DNA of 64,000 nt from Alkalihalobacillus bogoriensis ATCC BAA-922 (GCF_000621445.1 NZ_JHYI01000014.1:62001-126000), one strand, 5' to 3'; positions 53,828 through 62,449 are shown, numbered from the stretch's first letter. The notes: generated by a model from the letters alone, not told the origin. Numbers and translations: made by a program.

Positions 53828-53852
53828 GGTGGGTTTCCTCACTCAGTTTTTC
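53816..53852 (+). terminator. Rho-independent terminator
   Basis: ACTGAGTGAGG pairs with CCTCACTCAGT around a 7-nt loop, followed by TTTTTCTT. Confidence 0.85.
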
Positions 53853-53862
53853 TTAATAGATA

Positions 53863-54014
53863 AGAATGCAGTGAAGCTTTAAAAGCTTATTTAAGAAGAG
53901 CGAAGGCTGCACACCTGCGCGTTTCACCTCAAGAAGAGCACTTGTGGTTCACTGTCAAAAGCGGGCAGGGCTCCGCACTTCGCTTGAAACGAAAAGACGC
54001 TCTGCGTTTTTCTT
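53863..54014 (+). repeat. Repeat family A, copy 7 (long form)
   Basis: GCAGTGAAGC, GCACACCTGCGCGTTTCACC, TCAAGAAGAGCACTTG, AAAAGCGGGCAGGGCTCCG and a terminal CTCTGCGTTTTTCTT. Lies about 100 bases before the ABC transporter genes. Repeats and the CxxC frame fill the 788-base gap. Confidence 0.85.
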
Positions 54015-54120
54015 ATGCAGTAAAGAGATTCAAATTAATTCTAAAGTCGAAAGATTTCATGTAAAATAGAAATGAAAGAATATTCTTACATAATTTGCAA
54101 AAATGATGCTGGGGGAACAC

Positions 54121-55851
54121 ATGAAAACGGTTTTTTCATTTCTTAAACCTTATCGATGGGCAGCTTATGTTGCTTTATTTTTAATGCTTGTTGAACTTGC
54201 AGTTGAGTTGTGGCAGCCATTGCTTATGGCCAAAATTATTGATGACGGCATTTTACAAGAGGATATGACTGTCGTAATAACATGGGGCAGTGTAATGATA
54301 GGAATTTCCTTACTTGCCTTTGCAGCAGGGATAACAAACTCTTTCTTTGCTGCTCATGTGAGTCAAAGCTATAGTTTTGATACGAGACAAAGTATGTTTA
54401 AAAAAGTACAGGCTTTTTCTTTTGCAAACTTTAATTCTATTCCAACTTCTTCCCTCATTACTCGAATGACAAATGATGTGACCCAAGTACAAAATACGGT
54501 TTTTATGAGCTTGAGAATTATGCTCCGGGCGCCTCTACTTGTTGTTGGTGGTTTAATTATGGCGTTGTTGGTAAATGTAACGTTAGCTCTTGTTTTAGCG
54601 ATTGCAGTGCCTCTGCTTTTATTATTTCTTGTTGGTGTTTTGAAAAAAGGGGGAGGTTTATTCCGCCTTGTCCAAGAAAAGCTCGACAATGTTAACCGTG
54701 TTATGAGAGAAAATTTAGCAGGAATCAAGTTAATTAAAGCTTTTGTAAGAAGGAAGCAAGAATATAAACGTTTTCACCATTCAAGTGAACAGTTAATGGA
54801 TAAAACGATTATGGCACTTCGGACAATTGAGTTTACGATGCCTGTTCTGTTGCTTGTCATGAATGTGAGCATTCTTGTTATTTTATGGTATGGGAATATC
54901 CAAGTTACCAGTGGTTCCATTCAAGTTGGTGAAGTTGTAGCCATCGTGAACTATGCCACTCGAATAACAGGTGCATTTACGATGTTTTCGATGATTATTA
55001 TGATATTTTCTCGTGCAAAAGCGTCAGCAAAAAGAATTGAAGATGTTTTACAAACAGAAGTTGATTTAGTCGATTCTTCCAATGCGATTGACCCTAGTGG
55101 AGCAGTTGAAGGAAATATTGAGTTTTCTAATGTTTCTTTTACCTATCCGAATACTGACGCTAAAGTATTGCAAAAAATATCGTTCAAAGCAATTAGTGGC
55201 AGTACGATTGCGATATTAGGAGCAACAGGAGCTGGAAAAACATCGTTAGTTCAACTTATCCCGCGCTTATATGATGTTGATTCAGGTTCTGTTTTAATTG
55301 ATGGTCATGATGTTCGTATGATGAAAGCAGACATGTTACGAAAAGAAATTGGCTATGTTCCGCAAGAATCAATGCTTTTTACTGGAACAATCCGTGAAAA
55401 CCTATTGTGGGGTAAAGAACATGCAACAAACGAAGATATTATAAGAGCAGCTCAAGATGCTCAAATCCACGAGACTATCATGAAGTTTCCGATGCAATAT
55501 GAAACAAAAATTGGTCAAAAAGGGGTTAATTTATCAGGAGGGCAAAAGCAAAGATTGTCGATTGCAAGAGCTTTGCTTCGTAAACCAAAAATCCTTTTGC
55601 TCGATGATAGTACAAGTGCACTTGATTTAAAAACAGAAGCACGACTGCTTGATGCGTTAGGACAATATCGCTGCACAACTTTTATTATCACACAAAAAAT
55701 TATGACTGCTAAAGAAGCAGACCTCATTTTGCTTTTAGACGATGGAATATTATTAGAACAAGGAAGTCATCATGAATTGTTAGCGATATCAAGTTTGTAC
55801 CGAAAAATTGTCGCTTCACAATTTGGGGAGGAGAATATGAATGAGCTTTAA
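54121..55851 (+). CDS. ABC exporter half-transporter (YfiB-like), degenerate ATPase
   Basis: 576 residues: six transmembrane helices (1-310) and an ATPase domain. Walker A LGATGAGKTSLVQL and signature NLSGGQKQRLSIAR are normal, but the catalytic Glu after Walker B is Asp (LLLDDSTSALD) and the switch His is Gln (IITQKI). Such changes mark one half of a heterodimeric exporter with one weak ATP site. The partner follows with an 11-base overlap. Length fits B. subtilis YfiB, a putative multidrug exporter. The start is ATG 54121 after GGGGGA. Confidence 0.88.
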   Translation: MKTVFSFLKPYRWAAYVALFLMLVELAVELWQPLLMAKIIDDGILQEDMTVVITWGSVMIGISLLAFAAGITNSFFAAHVSQSYSFDTRQSMFKKVQAFSFANFNSIPTSSLITRMTNDVTQVQNTVFMSLRIMLRAPLLVVGGLIMALLVNVTLALVLAIAVPLLLLFLVGVLKKGGGLFRLVQEKLDNVNRVMRENLAGIKLIKAFVRRKQEYKRFHHSSEQLMDKTIMALRTIEFTMPVLLLVMNVSILVILWYGNIQVTSGSIQVGEVVAIVNYATRITGAFTMFSMIIMIFSRAKASAKRIEDVLQTEVDLVDSSNAIDPSGAVEGNIEFSNVSFTYPNTDAKVLQKISFKAISGSTIAILGATGAGKTSLVQLIPRLYDVDSGSVLIDGHDVRMMKADMLRKEIGYVPQESMLFTGTIRENLLWGKEHATNEDIIRAAQDAQIHETIMKFPMQYETKIGQKGVNLSGGQKQRLSIARALLRKPKILLLDDSTSALDLKTEARLLDALGQYRCTTFIITQKIMTAKEADLILLLDDGILLEQGSHHELLAISSLYRKIVASQFGEENMNEL

Positions 55852-57667
55852 CCAATTGCGAGATCCTTTCCGATATGAAAAAATTCCACTAGAAAGTAAG
55901 GACCAAATCGAAAAAAAAGAAATAAAAGTACGAAACTGGTATGGGACAATTAAACGAATTTGGCGGTATTTAGCAACAGATAAAAAAAGACTAATCCTTG
56001 TCCTGCTTATGGTAATCGTAAGCTCTGGTTTAGGTTTATTAGGACCTTTTTTAATTGGGATGGCGATTGATGAATATATTGTCAATGTCAATACAGGCAT
56101 GGGGAGTTTATTACTAGCTCTTTTGTGTGCATTTCTATTTCATTCACTATCGATATTACTTCAAAACTATTGGATGATTGGCATCGCGCAAAAAACTGTA
56201 TTTTCCATGAGACAAGACTTATTTCAACACCTGCATACATTACCGATTTCATTTTTTGATAAACGCCAGCATGGAGAATTAATGAGTCGAATTACAAATG
56301 ATATCGAAAATGTAAGTTCGACATTAAATAGTTCTGTTATCCAAATCTTTTCAAGTATTTTAACACTCGTTGGTATGGTCACGGTAATGGTTATAATAAG
56401 TCCTTTGCTAACAGTTATTACATTAACAGTGATTCCGTTTATGTTCTACGGATTAAAGTGGATAACAAAAAGAACAGGGAAATTATTTAAAGAACAGCAA
56501 AGAAACGTTGGTCAATTAAATGGGTTTATTGAGGAAACGTTATCAGGTCAAAAAATTGTAAAAACATTTTCGCAAGAGAAAAAAGTAATGTCTGTTTTCA
56601 AAGAGAAAAGTGCTCAATTAAAGGTATCTGGCTTTTGGGCGCAAACCTTTTCTGGGTTTATCCCTAAGTTAATGAACGTTTTAAACAACTTGAATTTTGC
56701 GTTAATAGCAGGAGTTGGAGGCTTACTTGCATTGAATGGGATGCTAACAATTGGAGCGATTGTCATTTTTGCTGAATATTCAAGGCAGTTTACAAGACCG
56801 TTGAATGATTTGGCAAACCAATTTAATACATTATTGTCTGCAGTGGCAGGAGCAGAGCGGGTATTTGATATTATCGATGAAAAAGAAGAGGAATGGGATG
56901 AGTCGAAAGCAAAACCGTTGCAGAATGTACATGGAAATGTTCAATTTAAAAATGTTACTTTCTCTTATGAGGAAGATGAACAAACACTGTCTAACGTTAG
57001 TTTTTCTGTGAAAAAAGGAGAAACGGTCGCTTTTGTTGGTCCGACTGGAGCAGGAAAAACGACGATTTTAAATATACTATCTCGGTTTTATGATGCTGAC
57101 AGTGGTGAAATTTATATTGACGGTCATGAAATTAAAACGATTCAACGTTCAAGTTTAAGAGAGCATATGGGGTTTGTGTTACAAGATCCATTTTTGTTTG
57201 AAGACACGATTTTTGAGAACATTCGCTATGGCCGCTTAACGGCAACAGACGAGGAAGTTGTCCATGCGGCTCAATTAGCAAACGCCCATTCCTTCATATC
57301 AAGGTTGCCAAATCAGTATAATACGGTACTTTCGCAAGAAGGGACTGGAATTAGTCAAGGCCAGCGTCAGCTCCTTTCGATAGCAAGAGCGATTCTTGCT
57401 AATCCATCGATTTTAATTTTAGATGAAGCGACAAGCAGCATTGATACAGTAACAGAAATTAAAATTCAAGAAGCACTTCAAGTATTAATGGAAGGAAGAA
57501 CAAGCTTTGTTATTGCTCACCGGCTGAATACGATTCAGCAAGCAGACCAGATTATTGTCCTTGATAATGGGGAACTTGTAGAGTCAGGAACACATACATC
57601 ATTAATTGAAAAACAAGGATACTATTATGATTTATTTCAAACACAAATTAAGCAAGGAATAAGTTAA
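55841..57667 (+). CDS. ABC exporter half-transporter (YfiC-like)
   Basis: 608 residues: a 45-residue N-terminal extension, six transmembrane helices and an ATPase domain with normal Walker A (GPTGAGKTTILNI), Walker B LILDEATSSID and switch His in VIAHRLNT, but an altered signature ISQGQRQ in place of LSGGQ. Together the two genes give one consensus composite ATP site (this Walker A/B with the partner's LSGGQ) and one degenerate site. Substrate unknown. Confidence 0.88.
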   Translation: MSFNQLRDPFRYEKIPLESKDQIEKKEIKVRNWYGTIKRIWRYLATDKKRLILVLLMVIVSSGLGLLGPFLIGMAIDEYIVNVNTGMGSLLLALLCAFLFHSLSILLQNYWMIGIAQKTVFSMRQDLFQHLHTLPISFFDKRQHGELMSRITNDIENVSSTLNSSVIQIFSSILTLVGMVTVMVIISPLLTVITLTVIPFMFYGLKWITKRTGKLFKEQQRNVGQLNGFIEETLSGQKIVKTFSQEKKVMSVFKEKSAQLKVSGFWAQTFSGFIPKLMNVLNNLNFALIAGVGGLLALNGMLTIGAIVIFAEYSRQFTRPLNDLANQFNTLLSAVAGAERVFDIIDEKEEEWDESKAKPLQNVHGNVQFKNVTFSYEEDEQTLSNVSFSVKKGETVAFVGPTGAGKTTILNILSRFYDADSGEIYIDGHEIKTIQRSSLREHMGFVLQDPFLFEDTIFENIRYGRLTATDEEVVHAAQLANAHSFISRLPNQYNTVLSQEGTGISQGQRQLLSIARAILANPSILILDEATSSIDTVTEIKIQEALQVLMEGRTSFVIAHRLNTIQQADQIIVLDNGELVESGTHTSLIEKQGYYYDLFQTQIKQGIS

Positions 57668-57786
57668 TGCTCTTTCGGTTTGTTTTTTTTGATTTTCGAT
57701 TGTTTACTCATTTGTATATAAGTTATTCCCACGCACAATGTAGCGATAAAGGAACATGTATATTGGGCAATTTTCATCCAGTCCAT
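57664..57786 (-). CDS. Small single-helix membrane peptide, 40 residues
   Basis: MDWMKIAQYTCSFIATLCVG continues to ITYIQM as a transmembrane helix, followed by a Lys-rich tail (KQSKIKKNKPKEH). GGAGGG lies six bases before the ATG. Convergent with the ABC gene, overlapping its stop by four bases. No family recognised. Confidence 0.6.
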   Translation of the reverse strand: MDWMKIAQYTCSFIATLCVGITYIQMSKQSKIKKNKPKEH

Positions 57787-57945
57787 GTAAATCCCTCCTT
57801 CACTTAACCTCCCACGGGGAATAAAAATCATGCAGAGAATAGAGTTTTCTCTAAGATTTATGAAGCTTGTTGCTATGTTCTTTTAATAATTTTATAACTT
57901 GTCTCATATCTATAAAAGAAAGAGAGTATGGATGGGAGAGACAAG

Positions 57946-59286
57946 ATGAATAAATTTTTGAAAGGAACATTGTTGCTCGTTGTAGCGGCTTTCATTGGGG
58001 AATGTTTAGAGTTTCTCATCAATATGATATTAGCTAGAGAATTAGGGGAAGAAGGATTAGGGTTATTTATGTCGATTCTTCCTTCCATTATTCTTCTCGT
58101 TGTGTTAACGACATTAGAATTGCCAATTTCAATCTCGAAATTTATCGCAGAGAAAGATAAATCGTATCACCAAAGTATGTTACGCCATACCATTGTTTTT
58201 ACACTTTTGCTAACGGTAGGGTTTGTGATATTAGCGAGTCTTATTTTACCGATGATACCGGTGTTTGATAAATTCCACCCCTTTACCCGATGGCTTCTCG
58301 TCTTGCTTATACCGATTGCCACTTTTTCAGCAATAGCAAAAGGGTATTTTATGGGTGCGCAACATATGGGGAAAATCGCGTTTGCAAGTTTTTTAAGAAA
58401 GGCAGCACAACTCGCCATTCTTGTTGTTATTTTTCAAATATTTGAGTTTGAGTTAGAGACCGCGATCTTAATAGCAATTTGTTCCTTAATAGGAAGTGAG
58501 TTTGTTGTTCTTCTCTATGTAGTTACGATGTTTGTTCTTCAAATGAAAACAATCAAAACACATTCTAAAGGTTCAATTAGTGGAAAAACAGTAAGAGAAC
58601 AGCTTCTTGCAGTATCGATTCCGACAACAGGAGTACGTATATTCCATGCGGTTACTTTTGCGATTAAGCCATTTTTAATTAAGGCCGCCTTATTGCAAGC
58701 GGGGTTAACAGAGGCTGTTGCGATGGCCCAGTATGGAAAATTAGCTGGAGTCGCATTTACAATAGGATTTTTTCCTGCCTTTATAGCACACTCATTACTT
58801 ATCGTTTTAATTCCTACAGTATCAGAGGCATATGCGAAAAATGATTTTTTTCGATTACAAAGCTTACTTAGAAAAGTGATGTTATTTACGTGTGTGTATG
58901 GTTTCCCTGCTGTCTTTGTTTTTTATTATTTTGCTGAACCATTAACTAGTTTATTTTTTGAAAACTCACCTGCGATCGCTTATTTAAAGCTGCTTTGTCC
59001 ATATTTTCTATTTCACTTTTTTGTTATTCCGATGCAAGCTTATTTAATCGGGCTTGGGTTAGTTAAGGACGCATTTTTACATTCAGTTTGGTCGACTCTA
59101 ATTTCCTTTACATTAATGTTTGTCTTAGGGTCAATGGAGCAATTGCAAATGGAAGGAATTATTATTGGAATGAATATGGGCGCCGTTTTATTAACGATGA
59201 TGCATTATTTAACAATTTGTAAAAAAATCGGATTGTCACCTAAATTGCTTCCCGTTATCAAACATGAAAAAAGAAACGTCCTGTAA
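57946..59286 (+). CDS. SpoVB/MurJ-type polysaccharide flippase family protein
   Basis: 446 residues, about twelve to fourteen transmembrane helices, of the MOP superfamily. FIGECLEFLINMILARELGE, ELPISISKFIAE and the late GMNMGAVLLTMMHYL fit the SpoVB/YkvU group that includes stage V sporulation protein B. It would flip lipid-linked sugars, perhaps in spore or wall synthesis. The start is ATG 57946 after GGGAGA; an ATG at 57928 is possible. Its stop codon lies in the loop of a palindrome. Confidence 0.82.
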   Translation: MNKFLKGTLLLVVAAFIGECLEFLINMILARELGEEGLGLFMSILPSIILLVVLTTLELPISISKFIAEKDKSYHQSMLRHTIVFTLLLTVGFVILASLILPMIPVFDKFHPFTRWLLVLLIPIATFSAIAKGYFMGAQHMGKIAFASFLRKAAQLAILVVIFQIFEFELETAILIAICSLIGSEFVVLLYVVTMFVLQMKTIKTHSKGSISGKTVREQLLAVSIPTTGVRIFHAVTFAIKPFLIKAALLQAGLTEAVAMAQYGKLAGVAFTIGFFPAFIAHSLLIVLIPTVSEAYAKNDFFRLQSLLRKVMLFTCVYGFPAVFVFYYFAEPLTSLFFENSPAIAYLKLLCPYFLFHFFVIPMQAYLIGLGLVKDAFLHSVWSTLISFTLMFVLGSMEQLQMEGIIIGMNMGAVLLTMMHYLTICKKIGLSPKLLPVIKHEKRNVL

Positions 59287-59298
59287 CAGGACGTTTCT
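59265..59298 (-). terminator. Terminator on the minus strand, overlapping a stop codon
   Basis: AGAAACGTCCTG / CAGGACGTTTCT, perfect 12 bp, with the plus-strand TAA of the flippase gene as the whole loop. The U-run exists only on the minus strand, so it ends the 26-residue peptide gene. Confidence 0.78.
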
Positions 59299-59311
59299 AG
59301 TACGTTTATGT

Positions 59312-59392
59312 TTATGAATTAGTAGATTGTATTTCTTGTTTCGCCTCTTCTAGCATCTGGTTAATAGTTTCAATATATTCTTGTAAACTCAT
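59312..59392 (-). CDS. Very small protein, 26 residues
   Basis: MSLQEYIETINQMLEEAKQE plus IQSTNS, a single charged amphipathic helix. AAGGAGGAG precedes the ATG at good spacing, and a minus-strand terminator follows the stop by 13 bases. These three signals together support a real gene despite the size. No family recognised. Confidence 0.6.
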   Translation of the reverse strand: MSLQEYIETINQMLEEAKQEIQSTNS

Positions 59393-59610
59393 TCTAGTCT
59401 CCTCCTTAAAATGAATTACTATAGTTAAATGATTGCCAGCTTGAAAGTATGATAAACATAAATCTACTAAATTAAGAAAAAAGTCATGGTTACTAGACTT
59501 GAGCATAAATGTATCAAAGATTGAAATGAGGCGAGTCGTTTTGTTTGCGGTGCATTCTTGTCTATAATGGAGATTGAAAAGCTTTATTTAATGTTTAGGA
59601 GTGATAATAG

Positions 59611-60594
59611 GTGAACTATCGTCAATTAGGAAATACAGAGTTAAAGGTAAGTGAGTTAAGTTTTGGGACTTGGGCCATAGGGGGTGCATGGGGAAATACA
59701 AATGATGAAGAATCATTACGTGGGTTACACCGAGCGATGGATGCAGGAGTGAACTTTTTTGATACAGCCGATGTATACGGAGATGGCCATAGTGAGGAAC
59801 TGTTAGCGAAAGCAACAAAAGGAAAAGAAGATTCAATCCATATAGCTACGAAGTTTTGTCGGGCAGGCGATATTTTTGATCCAAAAACGTATTCAGAACA
59901 ATCGGTTAGAGCATTTTGTGAAGCGAGTTTAAAGCGTTTACAACGTGAAAGTATCGATTTATTCCAAATCCACTGCGCTCCTTTTGAAATTTTAAAGCAA
60001 GGTGAGGTGTTTGAAGTGTTGGACAAGCTCCAACAAGAAGGGAAAATCCGCTATTACGGTGTTAGTGTAGAAACGGTAGAAGAAGGACTCTTTTGTTTAA
60101 CAAAGACAAATGTCAAAGCCCTACAAGTCATTTATAATTTGTTTCGGCAAAAACCAAAACATGAATTATTCCCAAAAGCAAAAGAAAATGGGGTTGGGAT
60201 TTTAACTCGTGTACCACTTGCAAGTGGATTGTTGACAGGAAAGTTTACGAAAGCAACTCATTTTGAATCAGATGACCATCGCAATTTTAACCGAGATGGA
60301 GAAGCCTTTAATGTAGGAGAAACATTTGCAGGGCTGGAATTTAATAAAGGAGTAGAGTTAAGCCAGCAATTACAATGGATCGCGGAAGGTCGAGGCAATA
60401 TGACGAGAGCAGCCTTACGTTGGATTTTAGATGAAGAAACGATTACATGTGCAATTCCAGGCTTTAAAACAGTGAAACAAGTTGAAGATAATTTAGAAGC
60501 ATGCCATGTTCCTTCATTTACAAAAGAAGAACTCGTGAAAATTGAAAGCTTCTATAAAGAAAACGTAAAAGATCAAATTCGTGGTCCGTATTAA
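59611..60594 (+). CDS. Aldo/keto reductase
   Basis: 327 residues. TIM-barrel AKR: catalytic Asp in FFDTADVYGDGHSEE (Asp and Tyr near 52-57), Lys in HIATKFC near 83, His in LFQIHCAPFE near 120, and the NADPH-binding IPGFKTVKQVEDN near 290. It reduces aldehydes or ketones with NADPH; physiological substrate unknown. The start is GTG 59611 with AGGAGTG eight bases before. Confidence 0.9.
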   Translation: MNYRQLGNTELKVSELSFGTWAIGGAWGNTNDEESLRGLHRAMDAGVNFFDTADVYGDGHSEELLAKATKGKEDSIHIATKFCRAGDIFDPKTYSEQSVRAFCEASLKRLQRESIDLFQIHCAPFEILKQGEVFEVLDKLQQEGKIRYYGVSVETVEEGLFCLTKTNVKALQVIYNLFRQKPKHELFPKAKENGVGILTRVPLASGLLTGKFTKATHFESDDHRNFNRDGEAFNVGETFAGLEFNKGVELSQQLQWIAEGRGNMTRAALRWILDEETITCAIPGFKTVKQVEDNLEACHVPSFTKEELVKIESFYKENVKDQIRGPY

Positions 60595-60601
60595 TGACAG
60601 T

Positions 60602-60639
60602 AAAACCAGCTATGAGTTATACTCATAGCTGGTTTTTTC
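60602..60639. terminator. Terminator between convergent genes
   Basis: AAAACCAGCTATGAGT pairs with ACTCATAGCTGGTTTT, then TT. It serves the reductase gene and possibly the small gene on the other strand. Confidence 0.82.
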
Positions 60640-60640
60640 A

Positions 60641-60778
60641 CTATACCGTTTTCTTATTATGATGGTATAAGTTAGCTAATACATGTGATTTGTACTTTTC
60701 AATTTTTTTGCCATCGATGTAGCGGATTCCTCTGTCTTTAAGTTGTTGTACGTACCATCCTTTACTACCGATATGCAT
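60641..60778 (-). CDS. DUF2639 (YflJ-like) small protein
   Basis: 45 residues: MHIGSKGWYVQQLKDRGIRY followed by IDGKKIEKYKSHVLANLYHH. The phrase GSKGWYV-x2-LK and the YK-x2-VL end match the DUF2639/YflJ family of short Bacillus proteins of unknown role. AAAGGGG lies eight bases before the ATG. Confidence 0.75.
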   Translation of the reverse strand: MHIGSKGWYVQQLKDRGIRYIDGKKIEKYKSHVLANLYHHNKKTV

Positions 60779-60896
60779 CTCATCATCCCCTTTAGATTTT
60801 GTTTCGATGCTCATTGTAGCATTTGGACAAATTATGAAAAAAGGTTTTTTTTGAGATAGCTTTTAAGGTGCCGATTATATTCCGGATGTATAGTGT

Positions 60897-61084
60897 TTAC
60901 GGACGTATGTTCCGCTATTGTTATTGGAAGAATGGATTGTCAGATATTAAAGGACACTGGTTCCTTTATTGGAGGAAAACAAGGTGGTTTTAAGGCGATT
61001 TCTAACGAAGTAACGGAACGTATGTCCGATAAGGATGAAAAAAAGCTACTTTTTCCTAGAATAGCGGAATATATGTCCTTAGCG
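60897..61084. repeat. Repeat family B, copy 4
   Basis: Forward motifs near 60898 (ACGGACGTATGTTCCGCTA) and 60952; inverted near 61011 (TAACGGAACGTATGTCCGAT) and 61061. It fills most of the 363 bases between two minus-strand genes. Confidence 0.8.
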
Positions 61085-61141
61085 ATTAGGTAGATGTGTA
61101 AACAAGCCCCCCCTAATAAGGGGGGAAATTAATAGAGGCTT

Positions 61142-61378
61142 TTAATGACTCTCATCTTCCTTACCTTTATTGAGGAAAAAATCAATGCAGCTGTATAATG
61201 CAAACAAGACAAGAGTAGACATTAAAAAGCCGAGGTAAAATCCAATTTGTGGTGCGCCTTGGAATAAAAACATATGAACAAATCCGATAATCGCTGCTAA
61301 CACAAGCAAGAGATAGGCAATCATATACGACTTCTTATTTTCATTAAATCGAGCAATAAATTCTCGAATCTCATTCAT
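61142..61378 (-). CDS. Small membrane protein, 78 residues
   Basis: A short charged N-terminus (MNEIREFIARFNENKKSY), two transmembrane helices (about 19-38 and 46-65) and a charged end (NKGKEDESH). AGGAGTG precedes ATG 61378; the frame stays open 31 codons further but without a site. No family recognised. Confidence 0.7.
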   Translation of the reverse strand: MNEIREFIARFNENKKSYMIAYLLLVLAAIIGFVHMFLFQGAPQIGFYLGFLMSTLVLFALYSCIDFFLNKGKEDESH

Positions 61379-61466
61379 GAATATCACTCCTTTACTACGT
61401 GTTTCTTTTATTGTACTCAAAAAAAATGAACTATGCTTGAAAATTTCTATTTTATCGTTCTTTTCT

Positions 61467-61494
61467 TGCAAATAAAAATAGATTTTGTATAATT
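61467..61494 (+). promoter_or_regulatory. Promoter of the gpx-ohrR operon
   Basis: TTGCAA, 16 bases, TATAAT. The -10 box lies inside the OhrR-type operator. Confidence 0.7.
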
Positions 61495-61518
61495 AAATTG
61501 CGCACAATTTAATTATAG
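61489..61518. promoter_or_regulatory. OhrR-type operator
   Basis: A perfect 13-bp inverted repeat (TATAATTAAATTG, 4-nt spacer CGCA, then its complement). It is almost identical to the B. subtilis ohrA operator recognised by OhrR (TACAATTAAATTG type). It covers the -10 box and reaches the ribosome site. Confidence 0.9.
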
Positions 61519-61529
61519 GAGTGGTCGAA

Positions 61530-62009
61530 ATGTCGATTTATGAATATTCCGTTCAATTAAGCAATGGTGAAGAGCTATCAATGAAACATTATAAAGGAAA
61601 AGTATTACTTATTGTGAACACGGCAACGAAATGTGGGTTAGCTCCTCAATTTAATGAGTTGCAGTCGTTATATGAGAAATATAATGAGGATGGCTTTACC
61701 GTATTAGCTTTTCCGAGTAATCAGTTTATGAATCAAGAACCAGGAACAGATGAAGAAGTGCAAGAAGCATGTTCATTAAATTTTGGAGTAACGTTTCCTA
61801 TATTCAAAAAAATAGACGTGAACGGAAAAGAGACACATCCTTTGTTTCAGTATTTAAAACAGGAAACAAAAGGACTTGTTTCTTCTGCGATAAAATGGAA
61901 TTTCACAAAATTTCTAATTGATAAGGAAGGCAAAGTTGTTTCACGGTATTCACCAACAACAACGCCTGAAAAAATTGAAGGAGATATTCAGCGACTTTTG
62001 AAGGGGTAA
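61530..62009 (+). CDS. Glutathione peroxidase family thiol peroxidase
   Basis: 159 residues, GPx/BsaA family. The peroxidatic Cys35 sits in NTATKCGLAPQFNELQ; Gln in AFPSNQFMNQEPG and Trp in IKWNFTKFLID complete the site. It uses Cys, not selenocysteine, and probably thioredoxin or bacillithiol rather than glutathione as reductant. It reduces organic hydroperoxides. The start is ATG 61530 after AGGAGTGG. The ohrR gene follows after five bases. Confidence 0.92.
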   Translation: MSIYEYSVQLSNGEELSMKHYKGKVLLIVNTATKCGLAPQFNELQSLYEKYNEDGFTVLAFPSNQFMNQEPGTDEEVQEACSLNFGVTFPIFKKIDVNGKETHPLFQYLKQETKGLVSSAIKWNFTKFLIDKEGKVVSRYSPTTTPEKIEGDIQRLLKG

Positions 62010-62014
62010 CTCAA

Positions 62015-62449
62015 ATGGATCAAACGTTATTATTACAAAATCAAATTTGTTTTAAACTATATGCATGTACAAGAGAAATGACAAAATTATATGCCCCGTT
62101 GTTACAACCATTAGGCGTAACGTATTCTCAATATTTAGTATTACTTGTGTTATGGGAACATGAAAAACTTAGTGTAAAAAGCATTGGCGAAAAGCTGTTT
62201 CTGGATTCAGGAACGTTAACACCGATGTTAAAGCGAATGGAAGAAAAAGGGCTTATTTCCCGAGTTCGCTCTGAAAAGGATGAACGAATAGTCGAGATTA
62301 TGTTAACAAATAATGGTCAACAATTAAAGCACCAAGCTTGTGATATTCCAGAAAGAATCGTCCAAGAAGCGGGAGAACATGAAGCATTAGCATCATTATT
62401 GAAGGAATTGCAGATTGTATTGACAAAGGTAAATATGGAAAACGCGTAG
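62015..62449 (+). CDS. ohrR: MarR-type organic peroxide sensor OhrR
   Basis: 144 residues. The start NQICFKLYACTREMTKLYAP and TYSQYLVLLVLWEHE are the OhrR hallmark; Cys12 corresponds to the peroxide-sensing Cys15 of B. subtilis OhrR, and the two Tyr partners are kept. An extra Cys18 is present. The winged helix (about 55-110) is SGTLTPMLKRMEEKGLISR. Co-transcribed with the peroxidase under its own operator. In B. subtilis the usual partner is ohrA, so peroxidase as target is notable. Confidence 0.9.
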   Translation: MDQTLLLQNQICFKLYACTREMTKLYAPLLQPLGVTYSQYLVLLVLWEHEKLSVKSIGEKLFLDSGTLTPMLKRMEEKGLISRVRSEKDERIVEIMLTNNGQQLKHQACDIPERIVQEAGEHEALASLLKELQIVLTKVNMENA

